DNA of 48,784 bases from Acidimicrobiaceae bacterium. Its GTDB lineage: Bacteria; Actinomycetota; Acidimicrobiia; Acidimicrobiales; RAAP-2. Each line of letters starts with the position of its first letter. The stretch's first letter is position 1. Where the stretch lies: positions 15,943-64,726 of the forward strand of contig PLHJ01000014.1 in the NCBI GenBank assembly GCA_003138895.1, given 5' to 3'. Shown here in pieces: positions 24,581 to 33,526 of the stretch. The position numbers and the translations under genes were made by a program. Below the pieces are notes generated by a model. It saw only the letters and a list, made by a program, of their open reading frames with translations. It was not told the origin of the DNA and did no database searches.

Positions 24581-24919
24581 GGGAACTCCTTTATCGTTTT
24601 GCAGCATCCATCAATGAGGACACCGGCGAACGTGACTGATTTGTACTCGGTGGTAGAGCCAAAGAACCTGTAAAAAGCGACTCTGCCAAGGGATACAAAA
24701 AGACCATAATCCAGTTGCTCTGACGTCGGGTGGTGAATCGTTGTCTGGCGAGCAACTCGAATTGGCGGTACTTTCCTTGACAGCCGGGTGCCGAATGAGG
24801 CAATGGCGCCCCAGTTGAAGAAATAGGCGATGCCCGATTCGTCGCCGTGCGTCGTACATTTACCGTTCATTTTCTGGTTCCGTATTGCGCCCGCCGCTGC
24901 GTCGTTCATACTGGTAGAC
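24581..24919. other. Intergenic region between small basic protein and ettA
   Basis: 339 bases without a supported gene. A long minus-strand open frame crosses it but runs out of frame through the small protein gene, has no recognisable motif and no good ribosome site, so I treat it as chance. The region should hold the promoters for both flanking genes: AGGAG for the small protein at its left end and CATACT at its right end for ettA. Confidence 0.45.
24907..24912 (+). promoter_or_regulatory. Putative -10 hexamer of a leaderless ettA promoter
   Basis: CATACT lies seven bases before the GTG at 24920 and no Shine-Dalgarno sequence is present. It differs from TATACT by one base and the spacing equals that of the other candidate leaderless starts. 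Confidence 0.35.
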
Positions 24920-26599
24920 GTGCCAGCCCAATTTATTTATACGATGCGCGACCTTCGCCGCTTCTATCCACCGGACCGAGAAGTGCTGAAGGGGATCAAT
25001 CTCTCCTTTTATCCTGGCGCCAAAATTGGAGTGATTGGTTCGAACGGTTCGGGAAAGTCCTCGCTGCTTCGCATCATGGCGGGTCTCGACGACGGTTACA
25101 CCGGAGAGGCACGTTTGACCCCCGGTTTCAGTGTGGGTTACCTACCCCAAGAACCGCAACTCGATCCTACGAAGGACGTCGTTGGCAACGTCGCTGACGG
25201 AGTCAGCGAACAGCGTGATCTCGTTATTCGCTACAACGACGTGTGCGCAAGCTTTGCTGATTCCGACGCGGACATCGACGCGTTGATTGAAGAACAGTCG
25301 GCCCTGCAAACGAAAATTGACGCGCTCGGTGCGTGGGATCTAGAGCGCACCCTCGAGATTGCTATGGACGCACTGCGTCTTCCGCCAGCGAACGCTGACG
25401 TCACCACGTTGTCGGGTGGCGAGCGTCGCCGAGTGGCGCTGTGTCGGTTGCTTCTTCAAAAGCCGGACCTTTTGCTCCTCGACGAACCAACGAACCACCT
25501 TGACGCGGAATCGGTGGCGTGGCTCGAGCGCGCTCTTCAGGACTACGCCGGGACCGTCGTGGCAATCACCCACGACCGTTATTTTCTCGATAACGCCGCG
25601 AGTTGGATTCTCGAATTAGACCGAGGCCATGGCATTCCGTGGGAGGGCAACTATTCCTCCTGGCTCGAACAAAAACAACTCAAACTGGCCTCAGAAGAAA
25701 AAGCCGATAAGTCGCGTCAGCGAGCGCTGGAGCGTGAACTCGAATGGATTCGCATGGCGCCGCGGGCTCGACAGAGCAAAGGTAAGGCTCGCGTTAATTC
25801 CTATAACGAACTCGTGGCACAGGCCGAAGCCGCGGAAAAAGAAACTGACAAACTCGAAATCTTGATTCCGCCGGGTCCACGCCTCGGCGATCGAGTGGTG
25901 GACGCGCAACGACTTGTAAAGGCCTTTGGGGAGAATGTGCTCTTTGACGAATTGTCATTTCTTCTGCCACCCGGCGGCATCGTTGGTGTGATTGGTCCAA
26001 ACGGTGCGGGTAAAACAACACTCTTCAAGTTATTAGTGGGTGAAGAAAAACCTGACGGTGGGACTTTCGACGTGGGAAGCACAGTTGTGTTTTCCTACGT
26101 TGATCAGTCGCGCGACAACCTTGATCCCGCGGCCACCGTTTTTGACGAGATCAGTGGTGGTGACGAACGCATTGTTGTTGGAAATCGCGAACTGCACGCG
26201 CGCGCCTACGTTGCAAGTTTTGGATTTAAAGGCAGCGACCAGCAAAAACTAGTTGGAGAGATTTCCGGCGGCGAGAGAAATCGCGTGCAACTTGCCAAAG
26301 TTTTGCGCAATGGTGGCAACGTGCTGTTGCTGGACGAACCAACGAATGATCTCGACGTCGACACGCTTCGTGCCCTCGAAGACGGACTGCTGACTTTTCC
26401 CGGTTGCGTGGTGGTCATTAGTCACGATCGTTGGTTTCTCGACCGCATTTCGACGCACGTGTTGGCTTTTGAAGGAGAGGGCGTCGTTCGATGGTTCGAA
26501 GGAAATTTCTCTGACTACGAAGCCGAAAGGAAAAAGCGCCTCGGCACCGAAGCCGATCAACCGCACCGAATGAAATACAAGCCGCTCGTTCGCGGTTAG
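24920..26599 (+). CDS. ettA: Energy-dependent translational throttle protein EttA (ABC-F ATPase)
   Basis: Soluble ribosome-associated ABC-F ATPase that gates early elongation according to the ADP/ATP ratio. About 559 residues, nearly the length of the E. coli protein. It starts VPAQFIYTMRDLRR, equivalent to the family's MAQFIYTM, which fixes the GTG start at 24920 although the frame is open from 24830. Domain 1 has Walker A GSNGSGKSS (40-48), signature LSGGERRR and LLLDEPTNHLD. A charged linker with the APRARQSKGKAR segment contacts rRNA in the family. Domain 2 has GPNGAGKTT, ISGGERNR and LLLDEPTNDLD. It appears monocistronic; a flavin reductase gene converges seven bases after it. Confidence 0.94.
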   Translation: MPAQFIYTMRDLRRFYPPDREVLKGINLSFYPGAKIGVIGSNGSGKSSLLRIMAGLDDGYTGEARLTPGFSVGYLPQEPQLDPTKDVVGNVADGVSEQRDLVIRYNDVCASFADSDADIDALIEEQSALQTKIDALGAWDLERTLEIAMDALRLPPANADVTTLSGGERRRVALCRLLLQKPDLLLLDEPTNHLDAESVAWLERALQDYAGTVVAITHDRYFLDNAASWILELDRGHGIPWEGNYSSWLEQKQLKLASEEKADKSRQRALERELEWIRMAPRARQSKGKARVNSYNELVAQAEAAEKETDKLEILIPPGPRLGDRVVDAQRLVKAFGENVLFDELSFLLPPGGIVGVIGPNGAGKTTLFKLLVGEEKPDGGTFDVGSTVVFSYVDQSRDNLDPAATVFDEISGGDERIVVGNRELHARAYVASFGFKGSDQQKLVGEISGGERNRVQLAKVLRNGGNVLLLDEPTNDLDVDTLRALEDGLLTFPGCVVVISHDRWFLDRISTHVLAFEGEGVVRWFEGNFSDYEAERKKRLGTEADQPHRMKYKPLVRG

Positions 26600-26606
26600 T
26601 TGTTGC

Positions 26607-27173
26607 TTAGTGAAGTTGGAGAGGCTCTAGAGGTACAACGAGTTTTACTAATTCGTCGAGCATTTGCGTGGCGGAAACTTCAAGAATATCGCTGCCGGGA
26701 AAAACGCCCTCGACCACGGGTGTGGCAATTAACGACACGGTGATGTCGGCCGCGTGAATCAATTTCAATGCCGAAAGCGTCGGCTTCAATTGTTGAATTG
26801 CTCGAACGCCCATGGACACGCCGCCGTAGCCAAGAAGTCCAATTGGTTTGTACTTCCATTCGGCATTCAAATAATCAATGGCGTTCTTCGTCGCCGCGTT
26901 GTAGCTGTGGTTGTACTCGGGCATAACAAAGACGAAAGCATTCGCACGCTTGACACTCGCGGACCAACGCTTCGTGTGCTCGTGTTCGTACTTTTGCAGC
27001 ATGGGGTGTCGCGGTTCGTCAAAAATTGGCAGGTCGAATGACGCCAGATCAACAAGCTCCACCTCAAATTGATCGTTCTTGGTCGCAAAATCGAAGAACC
27101 ACTGGGCGATGGCTGGGCCAACGCGACCCGGCCGCGTACTGCAAATGATGACCTGGAGGACGGGTTTTGACAT
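26607..27173 (-). CDS. NAD(P)H-dependent FMN reductase family protein
   Basis: Flavodoxin-fold flavoprotein reducing FMN, quinones, azo compounds or chromate; the physiological substrate is not evident. About 188 residues. It begins VLQVIICSTRPGRVGPAIAQW, the FMN phosphate-binding loop, and has the MPEYNHSYNAATKNAIDYL block that binds the isoalloxazine ring, followed by LLGYGGVSMG. Three in-frame ATGs are near the start; the one at 27173 is chosen because AAAGAG lies about six bases before it, the others being at 27179 and 27188. It converges with ettA and is divergent from the desaturase, with about 150 bases for promoters. Confidence 0.88.
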   Translation of the reverse strand: MSKPVLQVIICSTRPGRVGPAIAQWFFDFATKNDQFEVELVDLASFDLPIFDEPRHPMLQKYEHEHTKRWSASVKRANAFVFVMPEYNHSYNAATKNAIDYLNAEWKYKPIGLLGYGGVSMGVRAIQQLKPTLSALKLIHAADITVSLIATPVVEGVFPGSDILEVSATQMLDELVKLVVPLEPLQLH

Positions 27174-27327
27174 GAACATCTCTTTCATTCAAGATTTCAA
27201 ACGATGAAACGCCAAGTTAACGATTTCACAAGCCGGCAAACTTAGCGGACGTTCAGAAACAAACAGACTACTGATGGCGCACTGTTTCCAAAGCGGTAAG
27301 TTGGATTTAGAAACTCTAAGGAGTCAC

Positions 27328-28425
27328 GTGGCAGAAAATATGGTTCTTGACAGTGAGGTAACAGTTCGCGAAGGTTCTCTCAAACCTGTCATTGACGCAA
27401 TTCCCGATGCGGCCTACAACAATCCGACGTGGAAGGGCATGTCATATTTTTTTCGTGACCTCGCAGTGTACGTTGGCATAGCTACGTTGCTCGTTTTTGT
27501 AACGAATCCACTGCTCGTCATTCCTATTGAAGCCGTGATGATTTTGTCCGTAGTGAGTTTGTTCGTCGTCGCGCACGACTCCGCGCACGGAGCACTTTTT
27601 AATACCAAGCGCAAGAACACCGTCATAGGCAAATTGGCGATGTTGCCGTCGTGGCACGTTTTTGAAGCGTGGGTCCTTGGTCACAATCGCATTCACCACC
27701 CCTACACCGTGCGACAGGGTTACGACTTTGTCTGGCACCCAGTGACGGCCGAAGAGTACGCGGCGAAATCGTGGCGTTCAAAACTGATGCACCGCATTGA
27801 GTGGTCGTGGCCCGGAACTGGCGCCTATTACTTTCTCGAAGTGTGGTGGCACAAAATGATTGCCTTCAAACCGCCGGCACGTTGGGTGAAGTCAATTCGT
27901 AATGACCGTTTGTTTACGGGCTCGTTCATCGTGCTGATGGCAGTGGGACTTGGACTGTTGGGCTTTTCTCGCACGCACTCGGCGTTCGGCGTTTTGTGGC
28001 TCATTGCTCGCGTTGAGGTGATTCCGTTTATTGGCTTTTGCGCAATGATTGGTTCCGTTGTGCACGTTCACCACGTCCAGCCCGATATTCGTTGGTTTAA
28101 GCGCGGCGAGTGGACCAAGTTCAAGGGCCAGATGGAAGGTACGACCGTACTGCGTGTTCCCAAGGGTCTTAATTTCTTCCTGCACTGGATCATGGTGCAC
28201 ACGCCCCACCACGTGGACATGCGAATCCCGATGTACAACTTGGAGATGGCCGCAAAAGCAATTGAGAAGTCGTTCCCCGACATCGTGCACGACAAGCCTT
28301 GGCGATTCGGTGATTTCCGTCGCAGCACCAAGGCTTGCAAGCTCTACGACTTTGAAGAAGGACGCTGGATGTCCTACGCCGATGCGCGAGTATTCCTTGC
28401 CACCAAGCAACTGGTCGTCGCTTAA
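27328..28425 (+). CDS. Membrane fatty acid desaturase (acyl-lipid type)
   Basis: Di-iron integral membrane enzyme introducing double bonds into acyl chains. About 365 residues. The three histidine boxes are present: HDSAH (83-87), HNRIHH (119-124) and HTPHH (291-295), each flanked by hydrophobic pairs of helices (about 45-80 and 195-245). This pattern matches the delta-12/omega-6 type family rather than soluble acyl-ACP desaturases. GTG at 27328 is used, as AAGGAG lies four bases before it; the frame is open from 27274 and an ATG at 27343 is possible. It stands alone, with membrane-lipid genes elsewhere in the window (cyclopropane-synthase-like cluster). Exact regiospecificity cannot be read from sequence. 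Confidence 0.9.
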   Translation: MAENMVLDSEVTVREGSLKPVIDAIPDAAYNNPTWKGMSYFFRDLAVYVGIATLLVFVTNPLLVIPIEAVMILSVVSLFVVAHDSAHGALFNTKRKNTVIGKLAMLPSWHVFEAWVLGHNRIHHPYTVRQGYDFVWHPVTAEEYAAKSWRSKLMHRIEWSWPGTGAYYFLEVWWHKMIAFKPPARWVKSIRNDRLFTGSFIVLMAVGLGLLGFSRTHSAFGVLWLIARVEVIPFIGFCAMIGSVVHVHHVQPDIRWFKRGEWTKFKGQMEGTTVLRVPKGLNFFLHWIMVHTPHHVDMRIPMYNLEMAAKAIEKSFPDIVHDKPWRFGDFRRSTKACKLYDFEEGRWMSYADARVFLATKQLVVA

Positions 28426-28435
28426 AGCAGTCGAT

Positions 28436-28455
28436 TCTCTCTGATTGGAGAGAGA
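28436..28455. repeat. Seven-bp inverted repeat after desaturase gene
   Basis: TCTCTCT and AGAGAGA arms with a six-base loop, ten bases after the desaturase stop. No T run follows on the plus strand, so it is at best a weak terminator or a 3' processing structure. Confidence 0.3.
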
Positions 28456-28481
28456 CAAAATGGGCCTCTGTTCACAAGGCG

Positions 28482-28487
28482 TAGAGT
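28482..28487 (+). promoter_or_regulatory. Putative -10 hexamer of a leaderless kynA promoter
   Basis: TAGAGT is followed by exactly seven bases and the GTG start at 28495, with no Shine-Dalgarno sequence. This would drive both tryptophan catabolic genes. Confidence 0.5.
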
Positions 28488-28494
28488 CGATGCG

Positions 28495-29247
28495 GTGAGC
28501 GACGGTACCGACTATTCCACGTATTTAAAAATCAACGATTTGCTTACGCTGCAACAAACGCTGACGCCTGGTGCCGCCGACGAATTGCTGTTCATCGTGG
28601 TGCACCAGTCCTACGAACTTTGGTTCAAACTCATCATTGACGAAGTCGTCCGAGCCATCGACGCTTTGCTTCTAAAGCATCCCTGGCAAGCACTCGCGCC
28701 ACTTCGACGAACCGTGGCCATTGAAGATCTCCTGCTCAAGCATCTCGACGTGTTGGAGACGATGTCGCCAGAAGGTTTCTTGGAGTTTCGCGATCCTCTT
28801 CATCCGGCATCGGGCTTTCAGTCAGTCCAGTTCCGCGCTATTGAATTCTTGAGTGGCGAAGGAAAAGAGGCGATGCTTCGCTTTGAACTCTTCGATGATG
28901 AACAAAAGGCTTGGTTAACGGAGATGTCACTTCGCCCCACCCTTTGGGATGGGTTTTGTGCGTCGCTGAACGTCGACAACGCGGACAATGAAGTCATTCT
29001 CGAAGCTCTTCGCCAGCTCTACCATCACCACAATGATGCCGAACGCAGTTCGTTGCACGCGGTCGCCGAAGTGCTCGTTGATCACGACGAACGAATTGCA
29101 CTGTGGCGACACCGCCATATGTTGATGGCGGGACGAGAGATTGGCCGCCGACCAGGAACTGGTGGCTCCGAAGGCATGGCGTACCTGTCGACCACCATCG
29201 GACAGCGCTTCTATCCCTTGCTTTGGGAAGTGAGGTCCTCGCTGTGA
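28495..29247 (+). CDS. kynA: Tryptophan 2,3-dioxygenase
   Basis: Haem dioxygenase opening the indole ring of L-tryptophan to N-formylkynurenine, first step of the kynurenine route. 250 residues, slightly shorter than the usual 270-280 because the N-terminus begins just before the conserved YLKINDLL segment. Hallmarks: FIVVHQSYELWFK with the distal His37, SGFQSVQFR with substrate-binding Arg114, and WRHRHMLMAGREIGRRPGTGG, where His208 is the proximal haem ligand. GTG start; the stop overlaps the kynureninase start as GTGA. The two therefore form one translational unit. Confidence 0.95.
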   Translation: MSDGTDYSTYLKINDLLTLQQTLTPGAADELLFIVVHQSYELWFKLIIDEVVRAIDALLLKHPWQALAPLRRTVAIEDLLLKHLDVLETMSPEGFLEFRDPLHPASGFQSVQFRAIEFLSGEGKEAMLRFELFDDEQKAWLTEMSLRPTLWDGFCASLNVDNADNEVILEALRQLYHHHNDAERSSLHAVAEVLVDHDERIALWRHRHMLMAGREIGRRPGTGGSEGMAYLSTTIGQRFYPLLWEVRSSL

Positions 29248-30476
29248 CGAGTCGTTTGGACTGCGAGGTTCTCGACCGCGACGATCCACTTAGTTCGCTA
29301 CGAAAAGAATTCGTGCTGGCGGACGAGCTTATTTATCTTGACGGCAATTCGCTGGGACCGGTGTCAGCCGCAGTCAAGCGTCGCGTCAATGAAGTAATTG
29401 ATTCGGAGTGGGCCACTGGTCTTGTGCGATCGTGGAATAGCGCCGGTTGGATGGCGGCGCCAACGGCGCTCGGCGACCGTGTCGCTCCGTTGATTGGTGC
29501 TCGTCCGGGTGAAGTGCTCGTGGCTGACACGCTTACCTTTTTGATTGCCAAATTACTGGGTGCAGCGTTGCACCTTCGTCCTGATCGACACGTAATCATT
29601 ACTGACGAAGCGAATTTTCATTCCGACCTCTATATCATTGAGGCCGTCGCCAAGCGAGCTGGGCGCCCTATTGAGGTTCAAGTTCTTAACCGAAAGGACA
29701 TCCCAGCGGCTCTCAACGACGACGTTGCTTTGGTGGAATTAACCCACGTTGACTTTCGTACGGGTGAAATGCTTGATCTTTTTGGCATCACGAAGGCCGT
29801 CCACGATGTGGGTGCGTTGATGTTCTGGGACTTTGCTCATTCCGCCGGGGCCGTTCCTCTTGACGTGACTGGTGCCAACGTTGATTTTGCCGCTGGGTGC
29901 GGTTACAAATATCTAAACGCTGGTCCTGGCGCGCCGGCGTTTGCGTATATCCGTCGTGAGTGGCAGTCGCAAATGGAAAATCCACTGCCGGGATGGCTCG
30001 GACACGTTCGCCCCTTCGACTTCGAACTTGACTATGAACCGGCCACAGGAATGCAAGCTTTTGTCACGTCATCACCGTCAATCATTGCAATGGCCGCTCT
30101 TGATGGATCGTTAGAAACGTGGGAAAAGACCACCATGAATGAGGTTCGCACTAAGAGTTTGGCCTTGACGGATCTATTCATTGAACTTGTCGAACAACGT
30201 GTGCCCGGAGCTTTCGAGATTGTGACGCCAAGAGAGCACGCGAAACGGGGAAGCCAGGTGGCTCTTCGCCATGACCACGCCTACGCGATTGTTCAAGCAC
30301 TTATTGAGCGAAACGTCATCGGCGATTTTCGTGATCCCGATATTTGTCGATTCGGATTTACTCCGCTGTATCTGCGGTACGTGGACGTCTACGACGCGGT
30401 CGACGTGCTCGTCGACGTTATGAACAATAAGGCGTACCTCGACGAGCGTTTCAGCGTTCGAAATCCCGTAACCTAA
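29244..30476 (+). CDS. kynU: Kynureninase
   Basis: PLP-dependent cleavage of kynurenine to anthranilate and alanine (or 3-hydroxykynurenine to 3-hydroxyanthranilate). About 410 residues. Conserved blocks are YLDGNSLGP near 31-39, VADTLTFLIAKLL, the WDFAHSAGA segment with the cofactor-binding Asp196, and GCGYKYLNAGPG with the PLP lysine at Lys222; GWLGH and the C-terminal RFGFTPLYLRY also fit. The GTG at 29244 overlapping the dioxygenase stop is chosen over upstream in-frame starts. No N-formylkynurenine formamidase is next to it, so the middle step must be done by an enzyme elsewhere or non-specifically. Confidence 0.95.
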   Translation: MTSRLDCEVLDRDDPLSSLRKEFVLADELIYLDGNSLGPVSAAVKRRVNEVIDSEWATGLVRSWNSAGWMAAPTALGDRVAPLIGARPGEVLVADTLTFLIAKLLGAALHLRPDRHVIITDEANFHSDLYIIEAVAKRAGRPIEVQVLNRKDIPAALNDDVALVELTHVDFRTGEMLDLFGITKAVHDVGALMFWDFAHSAGAVPLDVTGANVDFAAGCGYKYLNAGPGAPAFAYIRREWQSQMENPLPGWLGHVRPFDFELDYEPATGMQAFVTSSPSIIAMAALDGSLETWEKTTMNEVRTKSLALTDLFIELVEQRVPGAFEIVTPREHAKRGSQVALRHDHAYAIVQALIERNVIGDFRDPDICRFGFTPLYLRYVDVYDAVDVLVDVMNNKAYLDERFSVRNPVT

Positions 30477-30499
30477 ACGACGAGCGCTAGGGGGAACGC

Positions 30500-32755
30500 G
30501 TGAAACAGTACGAACCGTTTGAAGGCGTCATTGGCCGCACGGTCCCAGAATCCACGCCGTGGTGGCCCACGCCACCGCATCCGCCAAAGGACGCTCCCAA
30601 CGTCGTGGTGATTCTGATTGACGATCTTGGATTCTCGCACTTCAATTGTTTTGGTTCAGAACTCGTCACGCCGAATATCGACGCGCTTGCCAAAGGCGGA
30701 CTTCGCTATACAAATTTCCACGTGACTCCGCTGTGTTCGCCCACGAGGGCAGCGCTGCTCACCGGACGAAACCATCACTCGGTAGGTATGCGTGGCATTT
30801 CAAACTGGAGTTCGGGATTTCCGAGCATGCGGGGACAGATTTCCCAACACGCCACGACGATGGCGGAAGTTCTACGCGACCAGGGATACACAACGTTGGG
30901 TCTGGGCAAGTGGCATCTCGTTTCAATGGAGAACACCTCGTCGGCCGGACCTTTTGATCAGTGGCCCCTGCAGCGCGGCTTCGACCGCCACTACGGGTTT
31001 TTGGACGGCGAAACCGATCAATTCGCGCCCGATCTGGTTTACGACAACCACCGGGTAAATCCTCCCAAGTCTCCCGAAGAGGGCTATCACTTGAGTGAAG
31101 ACCTCGTTGATCACGCCATTGAATTTGTCCATGACGCTAAGTCAATTCGTCCCGATCGACCGTTCTTTATGTACTTCGCGTTTGGAGCAACGCACGCGCC
31201 GCATCAAGCACCGGCGTCGTATCTCGAAAAGCATCGTGGCAAGTACGACGAAGGTTGGGACGTGGCCCGTGAGCGTTGGTTTGCTCGCCAAAAAGAACTT
31301 GGGATTGTTCCCGATTTCACGCAGTTAGCTCCGCGCAATGACGGCGTCGAGCCCTGGGAGACACTTCCCGAGAATCAAAAGCGACTCGCTTGTCGATTGC
31401 AAGAAGCCTTTGCGGCGTTCCTCGAACACACGGATGAGCAAATTGGGCGATTGGTGCGTGACCTTGATGAACTCGGCGAACTCGATAACACGCTCATTGT
31501 CCTCATGAGTGACAACGGTGCGAGCCAAGAAGGCGGACCGTTCGGTATTTTGCACGAGATGAAGTATTTCAACTTCATTTTGGAGACACCCGACGAAGCG
31601 GTTGCGCGTATTGACGACATTGGTGGACCGAGTTCACACTCGAACTACCCCTGGGGTTGGGCGCAGGCAGGCAATACCCCGTTCAAGTGGTACAAGCAAA
31701 ATACCCACGAGGGTGGTGTGCACGTACCCCTCATCGTGCACTGGCCAAAGCGCATAACGGCCACGGGGGAGATTCGCCCCCAGTTCCACTACGTGACGGA
31801 CATTGCGCCAACGGTCTTTGAAGCCGCGGGCGCCACCGTGCCCGAAACGTATCGCGGCTTCGACCAGATGCCGGTCGCCGGAGCGTCACTCGTCTATTCG
31901 TTTGATTCGGCGAGCGAGCCGAGTCACAAAACAAAGCAGTACTTCGAGATGGGTGGGCACCGCGCGATGTACCACGAGGGGTGGAAGGCAGTAACCCGTC
32001 ATTTTCCAGGCGTCTCATTCGACGATGATCGCTGGGAGCTCTATCACGTCGCGGTCGATCCTTCGGAGTGTACGGACCTTGCACTAAGCGAACCCGAGAA
32101 ATTGCGAGAACTCATTGCCATGTGGTGGCACGAAGCCGAGGCATACGGCGTTTTGCCACTCGACGACCGCGGTATTGAACTCTTTGGCGCTCGGTTTCGA
32201 GAGGACTCGCCGCACCCGACGAGTCGCCACTACACCTATCGTCCGCCAATCAATCCCGTACCGCCTCAGGCATCGGCCGGCATTGGAGGTAGAAGTTGGG
32301 ACCTCGATGCGACAATCAATCGGCCCCCGAGAGCCAACGGTGTTCTCTATGCGACGGGCACGGAAAACTCAGGACTAAGCGTCTTCATCAAGGACGACCA
32401 TCTTGTTTTTGATTACAACCTCTTTATGGAACACCACGTGTTGCGATCGTCGGTCGCAGTGCCCACGGGCGACAGCGTGGTCGGCGTTCGTTTTCGACGC
32501 CGGGACACTGACGGCGTCGTCACTTTGGTTATCGACGACAAGGAGTGCGGTTCGATGGAGTTGCCCTTTGTCATGCGCATCATTTCGTCGATTGGAATGA
32601 GCGTTGGTCACGACCACGGCTCGCCCGTCTCTAAGGAGTACAAGGGCGAGTTCGCTTTTGAAGGAAAATTGCAGCGAGTTGACATCCAACTGGTTTCGCC
32701 CCGCGCAAAAGACGAGGGAGAGATTCTCGCTCGCGAAGGAATGGCGCGTCAGTAA
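30500..32755 (+). CDS. Arylsulfatase-like type I sulfatase
   Basis: Hydrolase of sulfate esters, 751 residues. The N-terminal core NVVVILIDDLGFSHFNCFGS contains the metal-binding Asp pair (41-42), and the active-site CSPTR (79-83) has the Cys converted to formylglycine in active sulfatases, followed by the ALLTGRNHHSVGM segment. LGKWHL, SDNGASQEGGPFG and a C-terminal beta-rich region of about 200 residues complete the arylsulfatase pattern. No signal peptide is visible, so it appears cytoplasmic, and a formylglycine-generating enzyme would be needed from elsewhere in the genome. GTG start with AGGGGGA about seven bases upstream. An SDR gene follows 18 bases later. Substrate unknown. Confidence 0.92.
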   Translation: MKQYEPFEGVIGRTVPESTPWWPTPPHPPKDAPNVVVILIDDLGFSHFNCFGSELVTPNIDALAKGGLRYTNFHVTPLCSPTRAALLTGRNHHSVGMRGISNWSSGFPSMRGQISQHATTMAEVLRDQGYTTLGLGKWHLVSMENTSSAGPFDQWPLQRGFDRHYGFLDGETDQFAPDLVYDNHRVNPPKSPEEGYHLSEDLVDHAIEFVHDAKSIRPDRPFFMYFAFGATHAPHQAPASYLEKHRGKYDEGWDVARERWFARQKELGIVPDFTQLAPRNDGVEPWETLPENQKRLACRLQEAFAAFLEHTDEQIGRLVRDLDELGELDNTLIVLMSDNGASQEGGPFGILHEMKYFNFILETPDEAVARIDDIGGPSSHSNYPWGWAQAGNTPFKWYKQNTHEGGVHVPLIVHWPKRITATGEIRPQFHYVTDIAPTVFEAAGATVPETYRGFDQMPVAGASLVYSFDSASEPSHKTKQYFEMGGHRAMYHEGWKAVTRHFPGVSFDDDRWELYHVAVDPSECTDLALSEPEKLRELIAMWWHEAEAYGVLPLDDRGIELFGARFREDSPHPTSRHYTYRPPINPVPPQASAGIGGRSWDLDATINRPPRANGVLYATGTENSGLSVFIKDDHLVFDYNLFMEHHVLRSSVAVPTGDSVVGVRFRRRDTDGVVTLVIDDKECGSMELPFVMRIISSIGMSVGHDHGSPVSKEYKGEFAFEGKLQRVDIQLVSPRAKDEGEILAREGMARQ

Positions 32756-32773
32756 GGCGCCAAAGGAGTCAGC

Positions 32774-33520
32774 ATGGCAAGTTCGAACAAACGCGTCGCC
32801 CTCGTTTGCGATACGGCCGGTTATGTCGGTCCGGCGCTCGCGCGACAATTCGCCCAGCGTGGTCATAATCTCGTGGTGGGGAGCCCATCGAACGAACTCG
32901 TGGCTGAGCTAAAGGCTCTCGGGGCCGAGGTTGAAGTCGTCGAGAACGCTCGCAATCTGGCCAATATCGAATCGGCACCCGCCCTCGTGAAAGCAGGACT
33001 TGATTATTACGGCCGCATCGATGCCGCTGTGGCATTCAGCGGCGACATTGTTCCGGGCAAGTTCATGGATTCGTCGTTGGAGGATCTGCAAAAAATTGTT
33101 AAGGGCTGCTTAGAAGGCCCCTACAACTTCCTCAAGGCGGCGGCGTCCCCAATGATTGAACAACGGTCGGGACAAATCGTATTGATTACGAGTGCTGCCG
33201 GTGCCCGCGTCGCCAAAGGCGTGGCGCTATATTCGTCGGTACGCGCGGGAGCCACCCACATGGCGAAGAACCTCGCCGCCGAAATCGCCTCGACGGGCGT
33301 GCAAGTGAATGCGCTCGGCACGAACTGGATGGACTTTCCCGAGTTTCATGAGGCCGTTGGAACGAACGATCCCGAGGTTCGAAAGGCCTTTGAACAGAGG
33401 ATCCCCATGAAACGCATGGGCACAATGGAAGAGTTCGCCGCCTTCGCGATGGCGTTCTTGGACGGATCGAGTGGCTTTACGACCGGACAGTTCGTGGCGT
33501 ACGCGGGTGGCTGGGCGTAG
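32774..33520 (+). CDS. SDR-family oxidoreductase with altered catalytic motif
   Basis: Rossmann-fold short-chain dehydrogenase/reductase homologue of 248 residues. The cofactor loop reads DTAGYVGPA instead of TGxxxGxG, and the active site reads YSSVR (Tyr153, Arg157), so the usual catalytic Lys is Arg; the Ser140 region (LITSAAG) is present. The C-terminal ...RMGTMEEFAAFAMAFLDGSSGFTTGQ region is standard. AAAGGAG lies upstream of the ATG, 18 bases after the sulfatase stop, suggesting an operon. It could be an active divergent member or a non-enzymatic one. It converges with a DUF2855 gene six bases further on. Confidence 0.85.
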   Translation: MASSNKRVALVCDTAGYVGPALARQFAQRGHNLVVGSPSNELVAELKALGAEVEVVENARNLANIESAPALVKAGLDYYGRIDAAVAFSGDIVPGKFMDSSLEDLQKIVKGCLEGPYNFLKAAASPMIEQRSGQIVLITSAAGARVAKGVALYSSVRAGATHMAKNLAAEIASTGVQVNALGTNWMDFPEFHEAVGTNDPEVRKAFEQRIPMKRMGTMEEFAAFAMAFLDGSSGFTTGQFVAYAGGWA

Positions 33521-33526
33521 TCGAAG

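Noticed and set aside
24475..24909. Minus-strand frame of 144 codons before ettA
   Set aside because: It overlaps the better supported 39-residue gene in another frame, shows no recognisable domain and has no good start site. A decayed gene is not excluded.
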